Both the position numbers and the translations under genes were made by a program. This document shows positions 23,862 to 32,228 of a stretch of DNA of 64,000 bases, one piece after another; within the stretch, counting starts at the first letter, position 1; each line of letters opens with the position of its first letter. The DNA is from Limnobacter litoralis. Lineage in GTDB: Bacteria > Pseudomonadota > Gammaproteobacteria > Burkholderiales > Burkholderiaceae_B. Where the stretch lies: positions 62,001-126,000 of the forward strand of contig NZ_BSOJ01000032.1 of NCBI RefSeq assembly GCF_030160455.1. The letters are read 5' to 3'. A model generated the notes under the pieces. It was given only the letters and a program-made list of their open reading frames with translations, was not told the origin of the DNA and made no database searches.

Positions 23862-26012
23862 ATGAAAAAATTGATCATCCTGGTGGCCATTGCGGCCATC
23901 TTTCTGGCGGCGCATTATTTCGGAATCGACAGCTACCTGACTCTGGACGGTTTGAAGCAAGGGGTGAATCAGCTACAAACCCTGAACGCCACCCAGCCCT
24001 GGCTGGTTGTTGCAATCTTCTCAGCCATTTACATCGTGCTGACGGCGGTCTCTTTTCCGGGGGCGGCCGTCATGACCCTGGGTGCAGGCGCACTCTTCGG
24101 TGTGGTGGGTGGCACCATTGTGGTGTCGTTTGCGTCCACGATTGGCGCAACACTGGCTTTTCTGGCCAGCCGCTACCTGTTGCGTGATTATGTCGAAAGC
24201 AAGTTCGGCAGCCGCCTGAAAGCATTCAACACCGGAATCGAGAAAGAAGGCGCTTTTTACCTGTTTACCTTGCGACTGGCGCCTGTGGTGCCTTTTTTTG
24301 TGATCAATCTGCTGATGGGTTTGACAGCCATCAAGACCAGAACCTATTACTGGGTCAGCCAGTTGGGCATGCTGGCAGGCACCGCCGTGTATGTGAATGC
24401 AGGCACACAGCTGGCCAAAATCAGCTCGCTAAAAGGCATTTTGTCGCCGGGGCTGTTGATTTCATTCACCTTGTTGGGCTTGTTCCCGCTGATCGCGAAA
24501 AAAGCACTGAACCTGATTGCCAAGCGCAAGGTGTATGCGCGCTGGAAAAAGCCTGCCCGGTTCGATCAGAACCTGATCGTCATTGGCGCTGGGGCCGCGG
24601 GCTTGGTGACGGCCTACATCGCCGCCGCCGTCAAGGCCAAAGTCACGCTGATCGAAGCCCACAAAATGGGCGGTGATTGCCTGAATTATGGCTGCGTGCC
24701 TTCCAAGGCGCTGATCAAATCGGCCAAACTGGCACACCAGATGCGCCATGCCGACCGTTATGGCTTGAACGCTGCCACGCCCGCACTCAGTTTCAAAGCG
24801 GTCATGCAGCGTGTTCACAAAGTGATTGCCGACATTGCGCCGCACGACAGCATTGAGCGTTACACCGGCCTGGGCGTCAATGTTGTGCAGGGTTATGCCA
24901 AATTGATCGACCCTTGGACGGTCCACATCAAACACAACGACGGCCGTGAAAGCACCATGACAGCACGCAGCGTTGTGATTGCCGCTGGTGCACAGCCTTT
25001 CGTGCCGCCATTGCCGGGTCTGCAAGACGTGGGTTATGTCACCAGCGACACCCTGTGGGACGAATTTGTCAAACGCAATGAGCCACCCAAGCGGCTGGTG
25101 GTGCTGGGCGGTGGCCCCATTGGTTGCGAGCTTGCCCAAAGTTTTGCGCGTCTGGGGTCTACTGTCACGCAGGTTGAAATGGCGGATCGAATCATGATCC
25201 GCGAAGATGTCGAGGTGTCTGATCTGGCCATGAAGTCGCTTCACGCCGATGGTGTGAATGTACTGGTGGGTCACAAAGCCCTGCGTTGCGAATTGCGGGA
25301 TGGGCGCAAGTTCCTGATAATGGAACACACGGGCCAACAGATCGAACTGGAATTTGACGACCTGCTGTGCGCCGTGGGCAGAAGCGCGCGCCTGACAGGT
25401 TATGGCCTGGAAGCGCTGGGCATCGACACCCATCGTGTGGTGCAAACCAATGATTATCTGGAGACCCTGTACCCCAATATTTTTGCGGCAGGCGACGTGG
25501 CAGGTCCTTACCAATTCACGCACGTGGCTGCGCACCAAGCCTGGTATGCGGCTGTGAACGCCTTGTTCGGCCAGTTCAAAAAATTCAAAGTGGATTATTC
25601 GGTCATCCCATGGACTACCTTCATTGATCCAGAAGTGGCGCGCGTCGGCTTGAACGAAGCCGATGCCAAATCACAGGGCGTGCCGTTCGAAGTGACCCGT
25701 TACGGCATTGACGACCTTGACCGGGCCATTACTGACAGCGACGCCCACGGTTTTGTCAAAGTTTTGACGGTGCCTGGCAAAGACAAAATCTTGGGTGCGA
25801 CCATTGTGGGTACGCATGCGGGTGATTTGTTGGCCGAGTTTGTGCTGGCCATGCGCCATGGTTTGGGCTTGAACAAGATACTGGGCACAATCCACACCTA
25901 TCCAACCCTGGCTGAGGCGAACAAATACGCGGCGGGCGAGTGGAAACGCGCCCACGCGCCCGCCAGAGTGCTGGCCTTGCTCTCCAAATATCACAATTGG
26001 CGATTGGGTTAG
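23862..26012 (+). CDS. VTT-domain membrane protein fused to mercuric reductase-like flavoprotein
   Basis: 716-aa fusion. Residues 1-225 are a TVP38/TMEM64 (VTT) membrane domain with SFPGAAVMTLGAGALFG and FLFTLRLAPVVPFFVINL-type re-entrant motifs (key part RLAPVVPFF). Residues 235-716 form a class I pyridine nucleotide-disulfide oxidoreductase: FAD motif GAGAAG (242-247), redox pair Cys273/Cys278 in GGDCLNYGCVPSK, NAD motif VLGGGPIGCELAQ and a C-terminal HTYPTLAEA with the usual His. There is no MerA-type HMA domain or vicinal Cys tail, so Hg(II) reduction is not supported. Such fusions exist in other proteobacteria. It is probably driven by the neighbouring ECF sigma factor. Confidence 0.85.
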   Translation: MKKLIILVAIAAIFLAAHYFGIDSYLTLDGLKQGVNQLQTLNATQPWLVVAIFSAIYIVLTAVSFPGAAVMTLGAGALFGVVGGTIVVSFASTIGATLAFLASRYLLRDYVESKFGSRLKAFNTGIEKEGAFYLFTLRLAPVVPFFVINLLMGLTAIKTRTYYWVSQLGMLAGTAVYVNAGTQLAKISSLKGILSPGLLISFTLLGLFPLIAKKALNLIAKRKVYARWKKPARFDQNLIVIGAGAAGLVTAYIAAAVKAKVTLIEAHKMGGDCLNYGCVPSKALIKSAKLAHQMRHADRYGLNAATPALSFKAVMQRVHKVIADIAPHDSIERYTGLGVNVVQGYAKLIDPWTVHIKHNDGRESTMTARSVVIAAGAQPFVPPLPGLQDVGYVTSDTLWDEFVKRNEPPKRLVVLGGGPIGCELAQSFARLGSTVTQVEMADRIMIREDVEVSDLAMKSLHADGVNVLVGHKALRCELRDGRKFLIMEHTGQQIELEFDDLLCAVGRSARLTGYGLEALGIDTHRVVQTNDYLETLYPNIFAAGDVAGPYQFTHVAAHQAWYAAVNALFGQFKKFKVDYSVIPWTTFIDPEVARVGLNEADAKSQGVPFEVTRYGIDDLDRAITDSDAHGFVKVLTVPGKDKILGATIVGTHAGDLLAEFVLAMRHGLGLNKILGTIHTYPTLAEANKYAAGEWKRAHAPARVLALLSKYHNWRLG

Positions 26013-26105
26013 GTGTGACTTAACAAATCTTTACGGCTTGTCGGGTCAACTCCTACGGCAACTGGTTCGTTTTATAGGGGACACATTCGAATTGGAGTAC
26101 TTAAA

Positions 26106-26621
26106 ATGAAAAAAATCAGTAAAACAATCAGTCTGTTGGGTGTTGCTGCCACCTTGGGTTTGGCCAGCGCGGCAGCCAACGCAGGAGATCTTGCCATTTC
26201 TGTGGGCGTAGGCGGTGAAGTGCTGCCCGGCGTGTACGGCACGGTGAACGTGACCAATGCACAGCCACAATTGGTGATCGCTGACCCGGTCATCATTGAG
26301 CGTCGTGCAGTGTACGGCCCTCCAGTGTACCTTTCTGTGCCCCCAGGGCACGCCCGCCACTGGGAGCGTTATTGTGGCCGTTACAACGCCTGTGCTCGCC
26401 CGGTGTATTTCGTAAGGTCACCTGAATATCGGGATTTCAGCCCGGCCTATATTGAAAGCACTTACGTGATACACGATTATCATTATGACCGAGATGATCG
26501 GCACGAGTACCGCGAATATCGCGAAGACCACGACGGTTGGCGCGGTCGCGGCGATGACGATGACGAGGGTCACGGACATGGTCACGGCCATGGCCATGGC
26601 CACGGTCATGACCGCGATTAA
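26106..26621 (+). CDS. Exported protein with His-Gly tail
   Basis: 171-aa protein with a clear signal peptide (KKISKTISLLGVAATLGLAS...ANA|GD, cleavage near residue 27). The mature part holds two Cys in ERYCGRYNACARPVYF, a charged Asp/Arg/Glu-rich region and a C-terminal tail of alternating Gly and His (about residues 157-168). The tail would bind Ni, Zn or Cu in the periplasm. No enzyme domain is recognisable. It follows the VTT-flavoprotein gene after 93 bp with its own ribosome site (TTGGAG), and converges on leuA. Confidence 0.75.
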   Translation: MKKISKTISLLGVAATLGLASAAANAGDLAISVGVGGEVLPGVYGTVNVTNAQPQLVIADPVIIERRAVYGPPVYLSVPPGHARHWERYCGRYNACARPVYFVRSPEYRDFSPAYIESTYVIHDYHYDRDDRHEYREYREDHDGWRGRGDDDDEGHGHGHGHGHGHGHDRD

Positions 26622-26624
26622 AGT

Positions 26625-28310
26625 CTAGTTTGTTTTTGCGTCAGCGGGCTCCGGCAGGCTTACCTCCAGCCGCCGGGCCAGGCTGATCAACGCCATCACC
26701 GATGCGGTGGTGGTGTTTCTGTGTATCCCCACCCCGAATCTTGAGCCTTGCACGCCGCTGGTGCTGCCTTCAACAATGGCGATTGCCAATGCATCTGCAC
26801 CGCTTCCCATTGATCGCTCCTCAAAACTAAGCACTTGCATGTCCACGCCAAGGGCCTTGCAAGCCGCTTCGACCGGGCCACTGCCTGCCGCTTTGCGGGT
26901 TTGGGCGTCTCCTTGCCAGCGCCAGCTTAAGTCGATGATCTGCTGATCGTTCGGCCCCTCTTGCAAATGGTGACTGATGTAGGTCAATTCCGTGTGCTCT
27001 GCACGCAAATACGTGTTTTTGAACAGTTTCCAGATTTCTTCCGAGCTGACTTCGGCATCGGCTGCTTCAGCATGACGCTGCACCACAGCGCTGAACTCCA
27101 CCTGCATGCGGCGCGGCAGCACCACACCATGGTCCTTTTCCAGCAAATAAGCCACGCCGCCCTTGCCACTTTGGCTGTTGACGCGGATCACGCTGTCATA
27201 GGTGCGGCCCAAATCCGCCGGGTCAATTGGCAAATACGGCACCTCCCAAATGGCGTCGGCCTTCTGTGCGGCAAAGCCTTTTTTGATGGCGTCCTGGTGT
27301 GATCCTGAAAACGCTGTGAAGACCAAGTCGCCGGCGTAGGGGTGTCGAGGATGGGTCGCAATCTGCGTGAATTCTTCCACCTCGCGGGCAACCGCGTTGA
27401 TGTCCGAAAAATCCAGCCTTGGGTGCACACCCTGGGTGTACAGGTTCAAGGCCAAAGTCACGATGTCCACATTGCCGCAACGCTCTCCATTGCCAAACAG
27501 GCAGCCTTCCACCCGCTGTGCCCCTGCCATTTGAGCCAACTCGGCGGCGGCAACACCCGTGCCCCTGTCGTTGTGCGGGTGCACCGACAGCACCACATGT
27601 TCACGCTGGTTCAGGTGCCGGTGCATCCACTCTATCTGGTCGGCGAATACATTGGGTGTGGCGTTTTCAACCGTGGTCGGCAAATTGATGATGACTGGCC
27701 TGCCTGGCCTGGCATTCCAGGCCTCGATGGCCGTGTTGCAAGCCTGCAGGGCCACGTCCAGTTCAGTGGCCGAGAAAGTTTCCGGGGAATATTGCAACAC
27801 CCACTCGGTCTCGGGTGCCGCGTCGGTCAGCTTTTTCAAGTAGGCCACCCGGTCTTGGATCAATTGCATCACCTGCGGCACTTCCATGTTGAATACCACT
27901 TTGCGCCACACGGGTGCGGTGGCGTTGTAGAGGTGGACAATGGCGCGTTTGGCGCCACGCACAGACTCTACAGTGCGCGCAATCAGATCCTCGCGCGCTT
28001 GAGTGATGACCATGGGTGTGACATCGTCGGGTATGCGTTTTTCATCGATCAAGCGTCTGACGAAGTGGAAATCGGTCTGGGAGGCTGAGGGAAAACCGAC
28101 CTCAACCTCCTTGAATCCGATGTCAACCAGACGCGTGAAAAAGCGGATTTTGGTTTCAACACTCATGGGCTCGAACAAAGCCTGATTGCCATCGCGCAAG
28201 TCAGTGCTCAGCCAAACGGGTGGTTTGGTGATCTGCTGGCTTGGCCATTGCCTGTCGTGCAAGGCAATGGGCGGAAAAGCGGTGTACTTCGTGGCGGGCT
28301 GGTTCAACAT
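26625..28310 (-). CDS. leuA: 2-isopropylmalate synthase, long form
   Basis: 561-aa enzyme of the second LeuA type (around 560 aa, usual in Actinobacteria and many Proteobacteria). It condenses acetyl-CoA and 2-oxoisovalerate in leucine synthesis. The TIM-barrel start shows STDLRDGNQALFEPM with the metal-binding Asp, VGFPSASQTDF, VLSVHPHNDRGTGVA with the metal His pair, and a C-terminal LeuA allosteric domain (about 440-550) with GSGADALAIAIVEG. Diverges from an Lrp-family regulator across a 166-bp gap, an arrangement suited to leucine-responsive control. Confidence 0.95.
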   Translation of the reverse strand: MLNQPATKYTAFPPIALHDRQWPSQQITKPPVWLSTDLRDGNQALFEPMSVETKIRFFTRLVDIGFKEVEVGFPSASQTDFHFVRRLIDEKRIPDDVTPMVITQAREDLIARTVESVRGAKRAIVHLYNATAPVWRKVVFNMEVPQVMQLIQDRVAYLKKLTDAAPETEWVLQYSPETFSATELDVALQACNTAIEAWNARPGRPVIINLPTTVENATPNVFADQIEWMHRHLNQREHVVLSVHPHNDRGTGVAAAELAQMAGAQRVEGCLFGNGERCGNVDIVTLALNLYTQGVHPRLDFSDINAVAREVEEFTQIATHPRHPYAGDLVFTAFSGSHQDAIKKGFAAQKADAIWEVPYLPIDPADLGRTYDSVIRVNSQSGKGGVAYLLEKDHGVVLPRRMQVEFSAVVQRHAEAADAEVSSEEIWKLFKNTYLRAEHTELTYISHHLQEGPNDQQIIDLSWRWQGDAQTRKAAGSGPVEAACKALGVDMQVLSFEERSMGSGADALAIAIVEGSTSGVQGSRFGVGIHRNTTTASVMALISLARRLEVSLPEPADAKTN

Positions 28311-28476
28311 GATTTTTAAAACTCAAAAAGGGCTTCAACGAGGCCTATCTTACGCAGTCCACCTTGAAATGTGCTTGCGAAATTGCCTCGATAAATGCCG
28401 TTTTTGAATTTATATATTATTTAAAAATTCTTTTAAGGCATAAAATTGCGTTGCATGTGAAATATCAGGAGCTTTC
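28311..28476. other. leuA/lrp divergent intergenic region
   Basis: 166-bp gap between leuA and the Lrp-type gene, AT-rich from about 28405 to 28445. The half next to the Lrp gene contains TATATTATTTAAAAATTC-like promoter DNA. No clear leader peptide, riboswitch or terminator is visible. Confidence 0.45.
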
Positions 28477-28941
28477 ATGAATCTCGATCGTTTTGACCTT
28501 CAAATTCTCGAAGTCTTGCAGGCTGAAGGGCGAATCAGCAATCAGGACCTGGCCGATCGAATCGGCCTGTCCCCCTCGCCTTGTCTTCGACGGGTTAAAG
28601 CCCTGGAAGAGGCGGGTTACATCGTCGGCTATCGAACCATTCTGGATGCCAAAAAGCTGGGCCTTTCGTTGATGGCCCTCATTCACATCTCAATGGATCA
28701 GCACACCCCCGAGCGTTTTGCCCACTTTGAAGCTGAAATTGCCCAGGTTCCGCAGGTGCTTGAGTGCCTTCTGATCACGGGCCAAAGCGCTGACTATCAG
28801 TTGAAAGTGGTCGTGCCCGACATGGATGGATTTCATCACCTTTTACTGAACAGAATTACCCGAATTGAAGGGGTAACAGGGGTACACTCCAGCTTTATTT
28901 TGAGGCGTGTTGTCGACAAAACCAGCCTGCCGGTTGCTTGA
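28477..28941 (+). CDS. Lrp/AsnC-family transcriptional regulator
   Basis: 154-aa regulator. Residues 5-60 form the AsnC-type helix-turn-helix (DLQILEVLQAEGRISNQDLADRIGLS, with SPSPCLRRVKALEE as recognition helix; the key part is LSPSPCLRRVK). Residues 70-145 form the RAM ligand domain (VPQVLECLLITGQSADYQLKV and the IEGVTGVHSSFILR end). An AGGAG site is 7 bases before the ATG. Divergent from leuA, so control of leuA or of an amino-acid pathway is plausible but not shown. Confidence 0.9.
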   Translation: MNLDRFDLQILEVLQAEGRISNQDLADRIGLSPSPCLRRVKALEEAGYIVGYRTILDAKKLGLSLMALIHISMDQHTPERFAHFEAEIAQVPQVLECLLITGQSADYQLKVVVPDMDGFHHLLLNRITRIEGVTGVHSSFILRRVVDKTSLPVA

Positions 28942-28996
28942 GTGCGGTGTACACTCGCAGTGCATTGCCAAACCATTTAAAAACGATGGAGACACC

Positions 28997-30034
28997 ATGA
29001 GGGTACATTCACACTTTGCAGCCGGTCTGTTGATTGCGCTGTGCAGTACGTTTGGGGTTGACGCGGCGCAGGCGGCACCCGCTGACAATCTGGCTTTCAA
29101 GCCGGTGATGTGTGTGTTTGATGTTGTGGGGCAAAACGGCCCGGCGTTTGCATTTGCCAAAGATTACGCACTGACAGCCCGAAAGTGGGGTGCAGACATC
29201 AAGTTGGAGGCCTACACCGACGAACGGCTTGCGGCAGAGGACTTCAAAACCGGCAAGTGTGACGGCATGGCAGTTACCGCGCTGCGTGCCCGTGCCTTCA
29301 ACAAATTTGTCGGCAGTATCGACGCCATTGGCGCGGTGCCCAGTTACAAACACTTGAAGGCCATTATTGATTTGTTGGCCACGCCGCAATCGGCCAAGTA
29401 CATGCATTCCGGCGAGTATGAAGTGGCCGGCATCATCCCCTTGGGTGCGGCGTATGTGTTTGTCAACGACAAGTCGATTGATTCCGTTGAAAAGGCGGCT
29501 GGTAAAAAAATTGCCGTGCTGGATTACGACAAATCGCAGGCGCGTATTGTGCAACAGCTGGGTGCTCAGCCCGTGTCCTCTGAAATCATCAACTTTGGCA
29601 CCAAGTTCAACAATGGGCAGGTGGACATCATCAATGCACCGGCTGTGGCCTATCAGCCGCTCGAACTGTACAAGGGCTTGGGCAAGAAAGGGGGAATTTA
29701 CCGGTTTCCGCTGGTTCAACTGACGGCAGACCTCGTGATTCGCACAGACAAGTTTCCGCCGGGTTTCGGGCAAAAGTGCCGTGAATTCACGGCGAGCAAG
29801 TTTGACACAGCCGTGGCCACCGTGGACAAGTCCGAAGCCAGCATTCCGGTGCGCTACTGGCTTGATATTCCGCCGCAGGACAAAGACAAATACGACGTCA
29901 TGATGCGCCAGGCACGCATTCAACTGACCCAGGAAGGTTTTTACGATCCGAAAATGATGAGCATACTCAAGAAAATTAGATGTAGACTGAACCCAAGTCT
30001 TGGTGAATGCGCCTCAACCGAGGAATCTCAATAA
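28997..30034 (+). CDS. Exported putative solute-binding protein (DUF6091-like)
   Basis: 345-aa protein with a signal peptide (about residues 1-26, ending AAQAA). The mature part resembles periplasmic binding proteins related to TRAP binding proteins: VMCVFDVVGQNGPAFAFAKDYALTARKWG near the start, KTGKCDGMAVTALRARAFNKF and a VNAPAV/IINAPAVAYQP hinge. I recall a family of such proteins under DUF6091 of unknown ligand. Mature cysteines (CVFD, KCDG, KCRE, RCRL, ECA) may form disulfides. No transporter membrane genes are adjacent, which is unusual. The ATG follows a GGAG site; a longer in-frame start would remove the signal peptide. Confidence 0.7.
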   Translation: MRVHSHFAAGLLIALCSTFGVDAAQAAPADNLAFKPVMCVFDVVGQNGPAFAFAKDYALTARKWGADIKLEAYTDERLAAEDFKTGKCDGMAVTALRARAFNKFVGSIDAIGAVPSYKHLKAIIDLLATPQSAKYMHSGEYEVAGIIPLGAAYVFVNDKSIDSVEKAAGKKIAVLDYDKSQARIVQQLGAQPVSSEIINFGTKFNNGQVDIINAPAVAYQPLELYKGLGKKGGIYRFPLVQLTADLVIRTDKFPPGFGQKCREFTASKFDTAVATVDKSEASIPVRYWLDIPPQDKDKYDVMMRQARIQLTQEGFYDPKMMSILKKIRCRLNPSLGECASTEESQ

Positions 30035-30064
30035 ATTTCAAGGCTTTAAGGAATTGGATGAAGT

Positions 30065-30505
30065 ATGACCAACAAGGATATTCTTGCGCTTGACAATCAG
30101 CTGTGTTTTTCGCTGTACGCCACCTCGCTGGCCATTACGCAGCTTTACAAGCCGATGCTTGAACCTTTGAATCTGACTTACCCGCAGTACCTGGTCATGA
30201 TGATTCTCTGGGAATCCGACGGAGTCAGCTTGAATCACATCGCCGGGCTGCTGGGTCAGCAGCCTGGTGCCATTACGCCTGTGATCAAACGGCTGGCCGA
30301 GCAGGGTTACCTCAACAAGTCCCGTTGCGAAACAGACGAGCGTCAACTGCAGATATGCCTGACTGACGAGGGGCGGGCACTGAAAGACAAGGCTTATGAC
30401 ATCAACAACTGCATCGTCAAGCAATGCGGCGTTGAGCGGGCGAATTTGATTCGCCTGAAAACCGAGCTGGACGACATTCGCCGACGAATTGTAGCGGGTG
30501 AATAA
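30065..30505 (+). CDS. ohrR: MarR-family organic peroxide sensor OhrR
   Basis: 146-aa MarR-family repressor. The redox-sensing cysteine is Cys15 or thereabouts in LDNQLCFSLYATS, the OhrR hallmark, and the winged helix spans GVSLNHIAGLLGQQPGAITPVIKRL to DERQLQICLT. A second cysteine in KQCGVERA could be the resolving residue of the two-Cys type. It lies 86 bp upstream of ohr on the same strand with a palindrome between, so it probably represses ohr until oxidised by organic hydroperoxide. Confidence 0.92.
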   Translation: MTNKDILALDNQLCFSLYATSLAITQLYKPMLEPLNLTYPQYLVMMILWESDGVSLNHIAGLLGQQPGAITPVIKRLAEQGYLNKSRCETDERQLQICLTDEGRALKDKAYDINNCIVKQCGVERANLIRLKTELDDIRRRIVAGE

Positions 30506-30553
30506 GGCCTGAGTTGAAATGGGATTTGACAGAATGCACAAATACCTGAATAA

Positions 30554-30571
30554 TAGTTATCGCAATAACTA
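30554..30571. promoter_or_regulatory. OhrR operator candidate
   Basis: Perfect inverted repeat TAGTTAT-CGCA-ATAACTA, 21 bp before the ohr start codon. Position and AT-rich dyad fit an OhrR site controlling ohr. Confidence 0.7.
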
Positions 30572-30591
30572 ATCGGAACGGGAGAATTATC

Positions 30592-31014
30592 ATGCAAGCC
30601 ATTTACACCACACAGGCCACATCCGTCGGCGGACGCGAAGGCAAATCAGAAACCTCAGACGGTCGTCTGAAAGTGCAATTGAGCACACCGAAAGAGCTGG
30701 GCGGCAATGGTGGCCCTGGCACCAACCCGGAACAACTGTTTGCTGCAGGTTACTCAGCCTGTTTCATCGGCGCCATCAAGTTTGTAGCAGGTCAGGACAA
30801 AATCGCCTTGCCAAAAGAGCCCGAGATCACCGGGCACGTGGGCATTGGCCAAAACCCCAAGGGCGTGGGTTTTGCCTTTTCAGTGGAATTGCAAATCAAG
30901 CTGGAAGGTCTGGAAAAAGCCAAGGCCCAGGCCCTCGTTGAAAAGGCCCATCAGGTGTGTCCTTACTCCAACGCAACACGTGGTAACGTCGACGTGGTGC
31001 TCACCCTGCTGTAA
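30592..31014 (+). CDS. ohr: Organic hydroperoxide resistance protein Ohr
   Basis: 140-aa thiol peroxidase of the Ohr/OsmC family that reduces fatty-acid and other organic hydroperoxides. Both catalytic cysteines are visible, in GYSACFIGA (about residue 60) and VCPYSNATRGN (about residue 124), with the active-site Arg and Glu in GGREGKSET and NPEQLFAAGY regions. Length and spacing are canonical. Controlled by ohrR just upstream; followed directly by a terminator. Confidence 0.95.
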   Translation: MQAIYTTQATSVGGREGKSETSDGRLKVQLSTPKELGGNGGPGTNPEQLFAAGYSACFIGAIKFVAGQDKIALPKEPEITGHVGIGQNPKGVGFAFSVELQIKLEGLEKAKAQALVEKAHQVCPYSNATRGNVDVVLTLL

Positions 31015-31058
31015 TGCGTTACAGTGCCAGCTCGCCATGGGCTGGCTACCAATGAAAG

Positions 31059-31080
31059 GCCACCCTCGGGTGGCTTTTTT
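31059..31080 (+). terminator. Rho-independent terminator after ohr
   Basis: Stem GCCACC/GGTGGC with a CTCG loop (31059-31074) followed by six T (31075-31080), flanked by A's on the left. It ends only about 15 bases before the next gene. Confidence 0.85.
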
Positions 31081-31094
31081 CATGGGTGTTTGTC

Positions 31095-31529
31095 ATGTGG
31101 TCATATGGGGTTTTGTTTGCGTCGTCTTTCATCGCCGCAACGCTTTTGCCGATGTATTCCGAGGCAGTGCTCTTCGAGCTTGTACGGCAAGGGCACCCGC
31201 TGGCCTGGTTGTTGTTGGTGGCCACCCTGGGCAACACCCTCGGTGCACTTCTCAATTGGGCACTGGGCCGCTATTTGCTGCGTTTTCAGGACAGGCGCTG
31301 GTTTTATTTGAAACCTGACAAAATGGCTGGGGCGCAGCGGTGGTTTAACCGGTTTGGCTATTGGTCGCTTTTGTTCGCCTGGCTGCCCATCGTAGGGGAT
31401 CCACTGACCTTTGTCGCAGGGGTCATGCGCGTGCGGCTTGTTCCGTTTCTCGTGTTGGTCACCCTTGGTAAGGCGGCGCGCTACATCGTGGTCGTCGTGT
31501 TGTCTGTTCAAAGCCTGAACTGGTTTTAA
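31095..31529 (+). CDS. yqaA: YqaA-family inner membrane protein
   Basis: 144-aa membrane protein related to E. coli YqaA and distantly to DedA/VTT proteins. It matches in pattern: FASSFIAATLLPMYSEAVLFEL, TLGNTLGALLNWALGR, LFAWLPIVGDPLTFVAGVMRV and LGKAARYIVV. Four hydrophobic segments are seen. No clear ribosome site precedes either ATG 31095 or GTG 31086, and the ohr terminator lies directly upstream, so where its promoter sits is unclear. Confidence 0.8.
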   Translation: MWSYGVLFASSFIAATLLPMYSEAVLFELVRQGHPLAWLLLVATLGNTLGALLNWALGRYLLRFQDRRWFYLKPDKMAGAQRWFNRFGYWSLLFAWLPIVGDPLTFVAGVMRVRLVPFLVLVTLGKAARYIVVVVLSVQSLNWF

Positions 31530-31631
31530 GGGTGTACGCAAAAGGAGGGGAGTCCTTTCGGGGGAAGGTGGGTGAGGTTAATCAAAGCTAACCTAAGTGC
31601 ATCGTGTTTCCATGCAGTGTGAGGTTTCATC

Positions 31632-32228
31632 ATGAAATTCCTGACTCCATTTTCCAGCAATTGGCGCGTCGTCAGTACGGTGGAAGACACCTCTCGACCC
31701 GAGACTGAGGCTTGCTTCTGGGAAACCCTCGGCGCCATGTGGTTCAATTCGGTGTGGCTGGGCACTGACTCCGATGGTTCTAATTTCCGGTATCGTGCCA
31801 CCAAACTCGCCTTGCCGCTGGCTGCACAAATGGGGTTGTATTCACTGAAGCTGGGTAACATGGTGCCCAAACTGCGTGAAGAGTTTGTGCACAGCCACGA
31901 TGGGTTTTTCCCGTCGAAGTCCGAGTTGGACATCCGTTTGGCGACCCTCCTGAGGGCTGCGGACAATTTTGAATTCGAGTTTTTCTTTGGCGGATTTGAG
32001 CAAGCTGCAAACGCCAGCAATGAAGCACTGGGTGAATGCCGTTTGGACATTGCCCTTGCCCGCTTTTGTGGATTGCGCCGAAGGGCAGATTACCTGACCC
32101 AGCCCGGCAGTGACATTCAAGCCAGCACCCGCAGCGCCGCTGTGGCTGTGCTTACCGAAGCGCACCATGCGTTGCTTGATCGCGAAGTTCAGGCTTTGCG
32201 GGCCGAGCGTGAGTTGAGCTTTGCCTGA
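31632..32228 (+). CDS. Hypothetical protein, no family recognised
   Basis: 198-aa soluble protein I do not recognise. It has no signal peptide or membrane helix. The N-terminal third is rich in Trp and Phe (SNWRVVS, CFWETLGAMWFNSVW), the middle has FEFEFFFGGFEQ, and the C-terminal part is a predicted helix with RREADYL-like basic residues and a final DREVQALRAERE. The reading frame is intact and the codon use looks native. Its 3' end overlaps the convergent PAP2 gene by 40 bp. A 100-bp gap with two small inverted repeats precedes it. Confidence 0.6.
   Translation: MKFLTPFSSNWRVVSTVEDTSRPETEACFWETLGAMWFNSVWLGTDSDGSNFRYRATKLALPLAAQMGLYSLKLGNMVPKLREEFVHSHDGFFPSKSELDIRLATLLRAADNFEFEFFFGGFEQAANASNEALGECRLDIALARFCGLRRRADYLTQPGSDIQASTRSAAVAVLTEAHHALLDREVQALRAERELSFA

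Noticed and set aside
24462-25538. 358-codon minus-strand open frame inside the VTT-flavoprotein gene
   Set aside because: Antisense shadow of a gene with complete catalytic motifs; no ribosome site or recognisable domain.
23862-26012. Calling the fusion a mercuric reductase (MerA)
   Set aside because: No HMA domain, no C-terminal vicinal Cys pair and no mer genes nearby.
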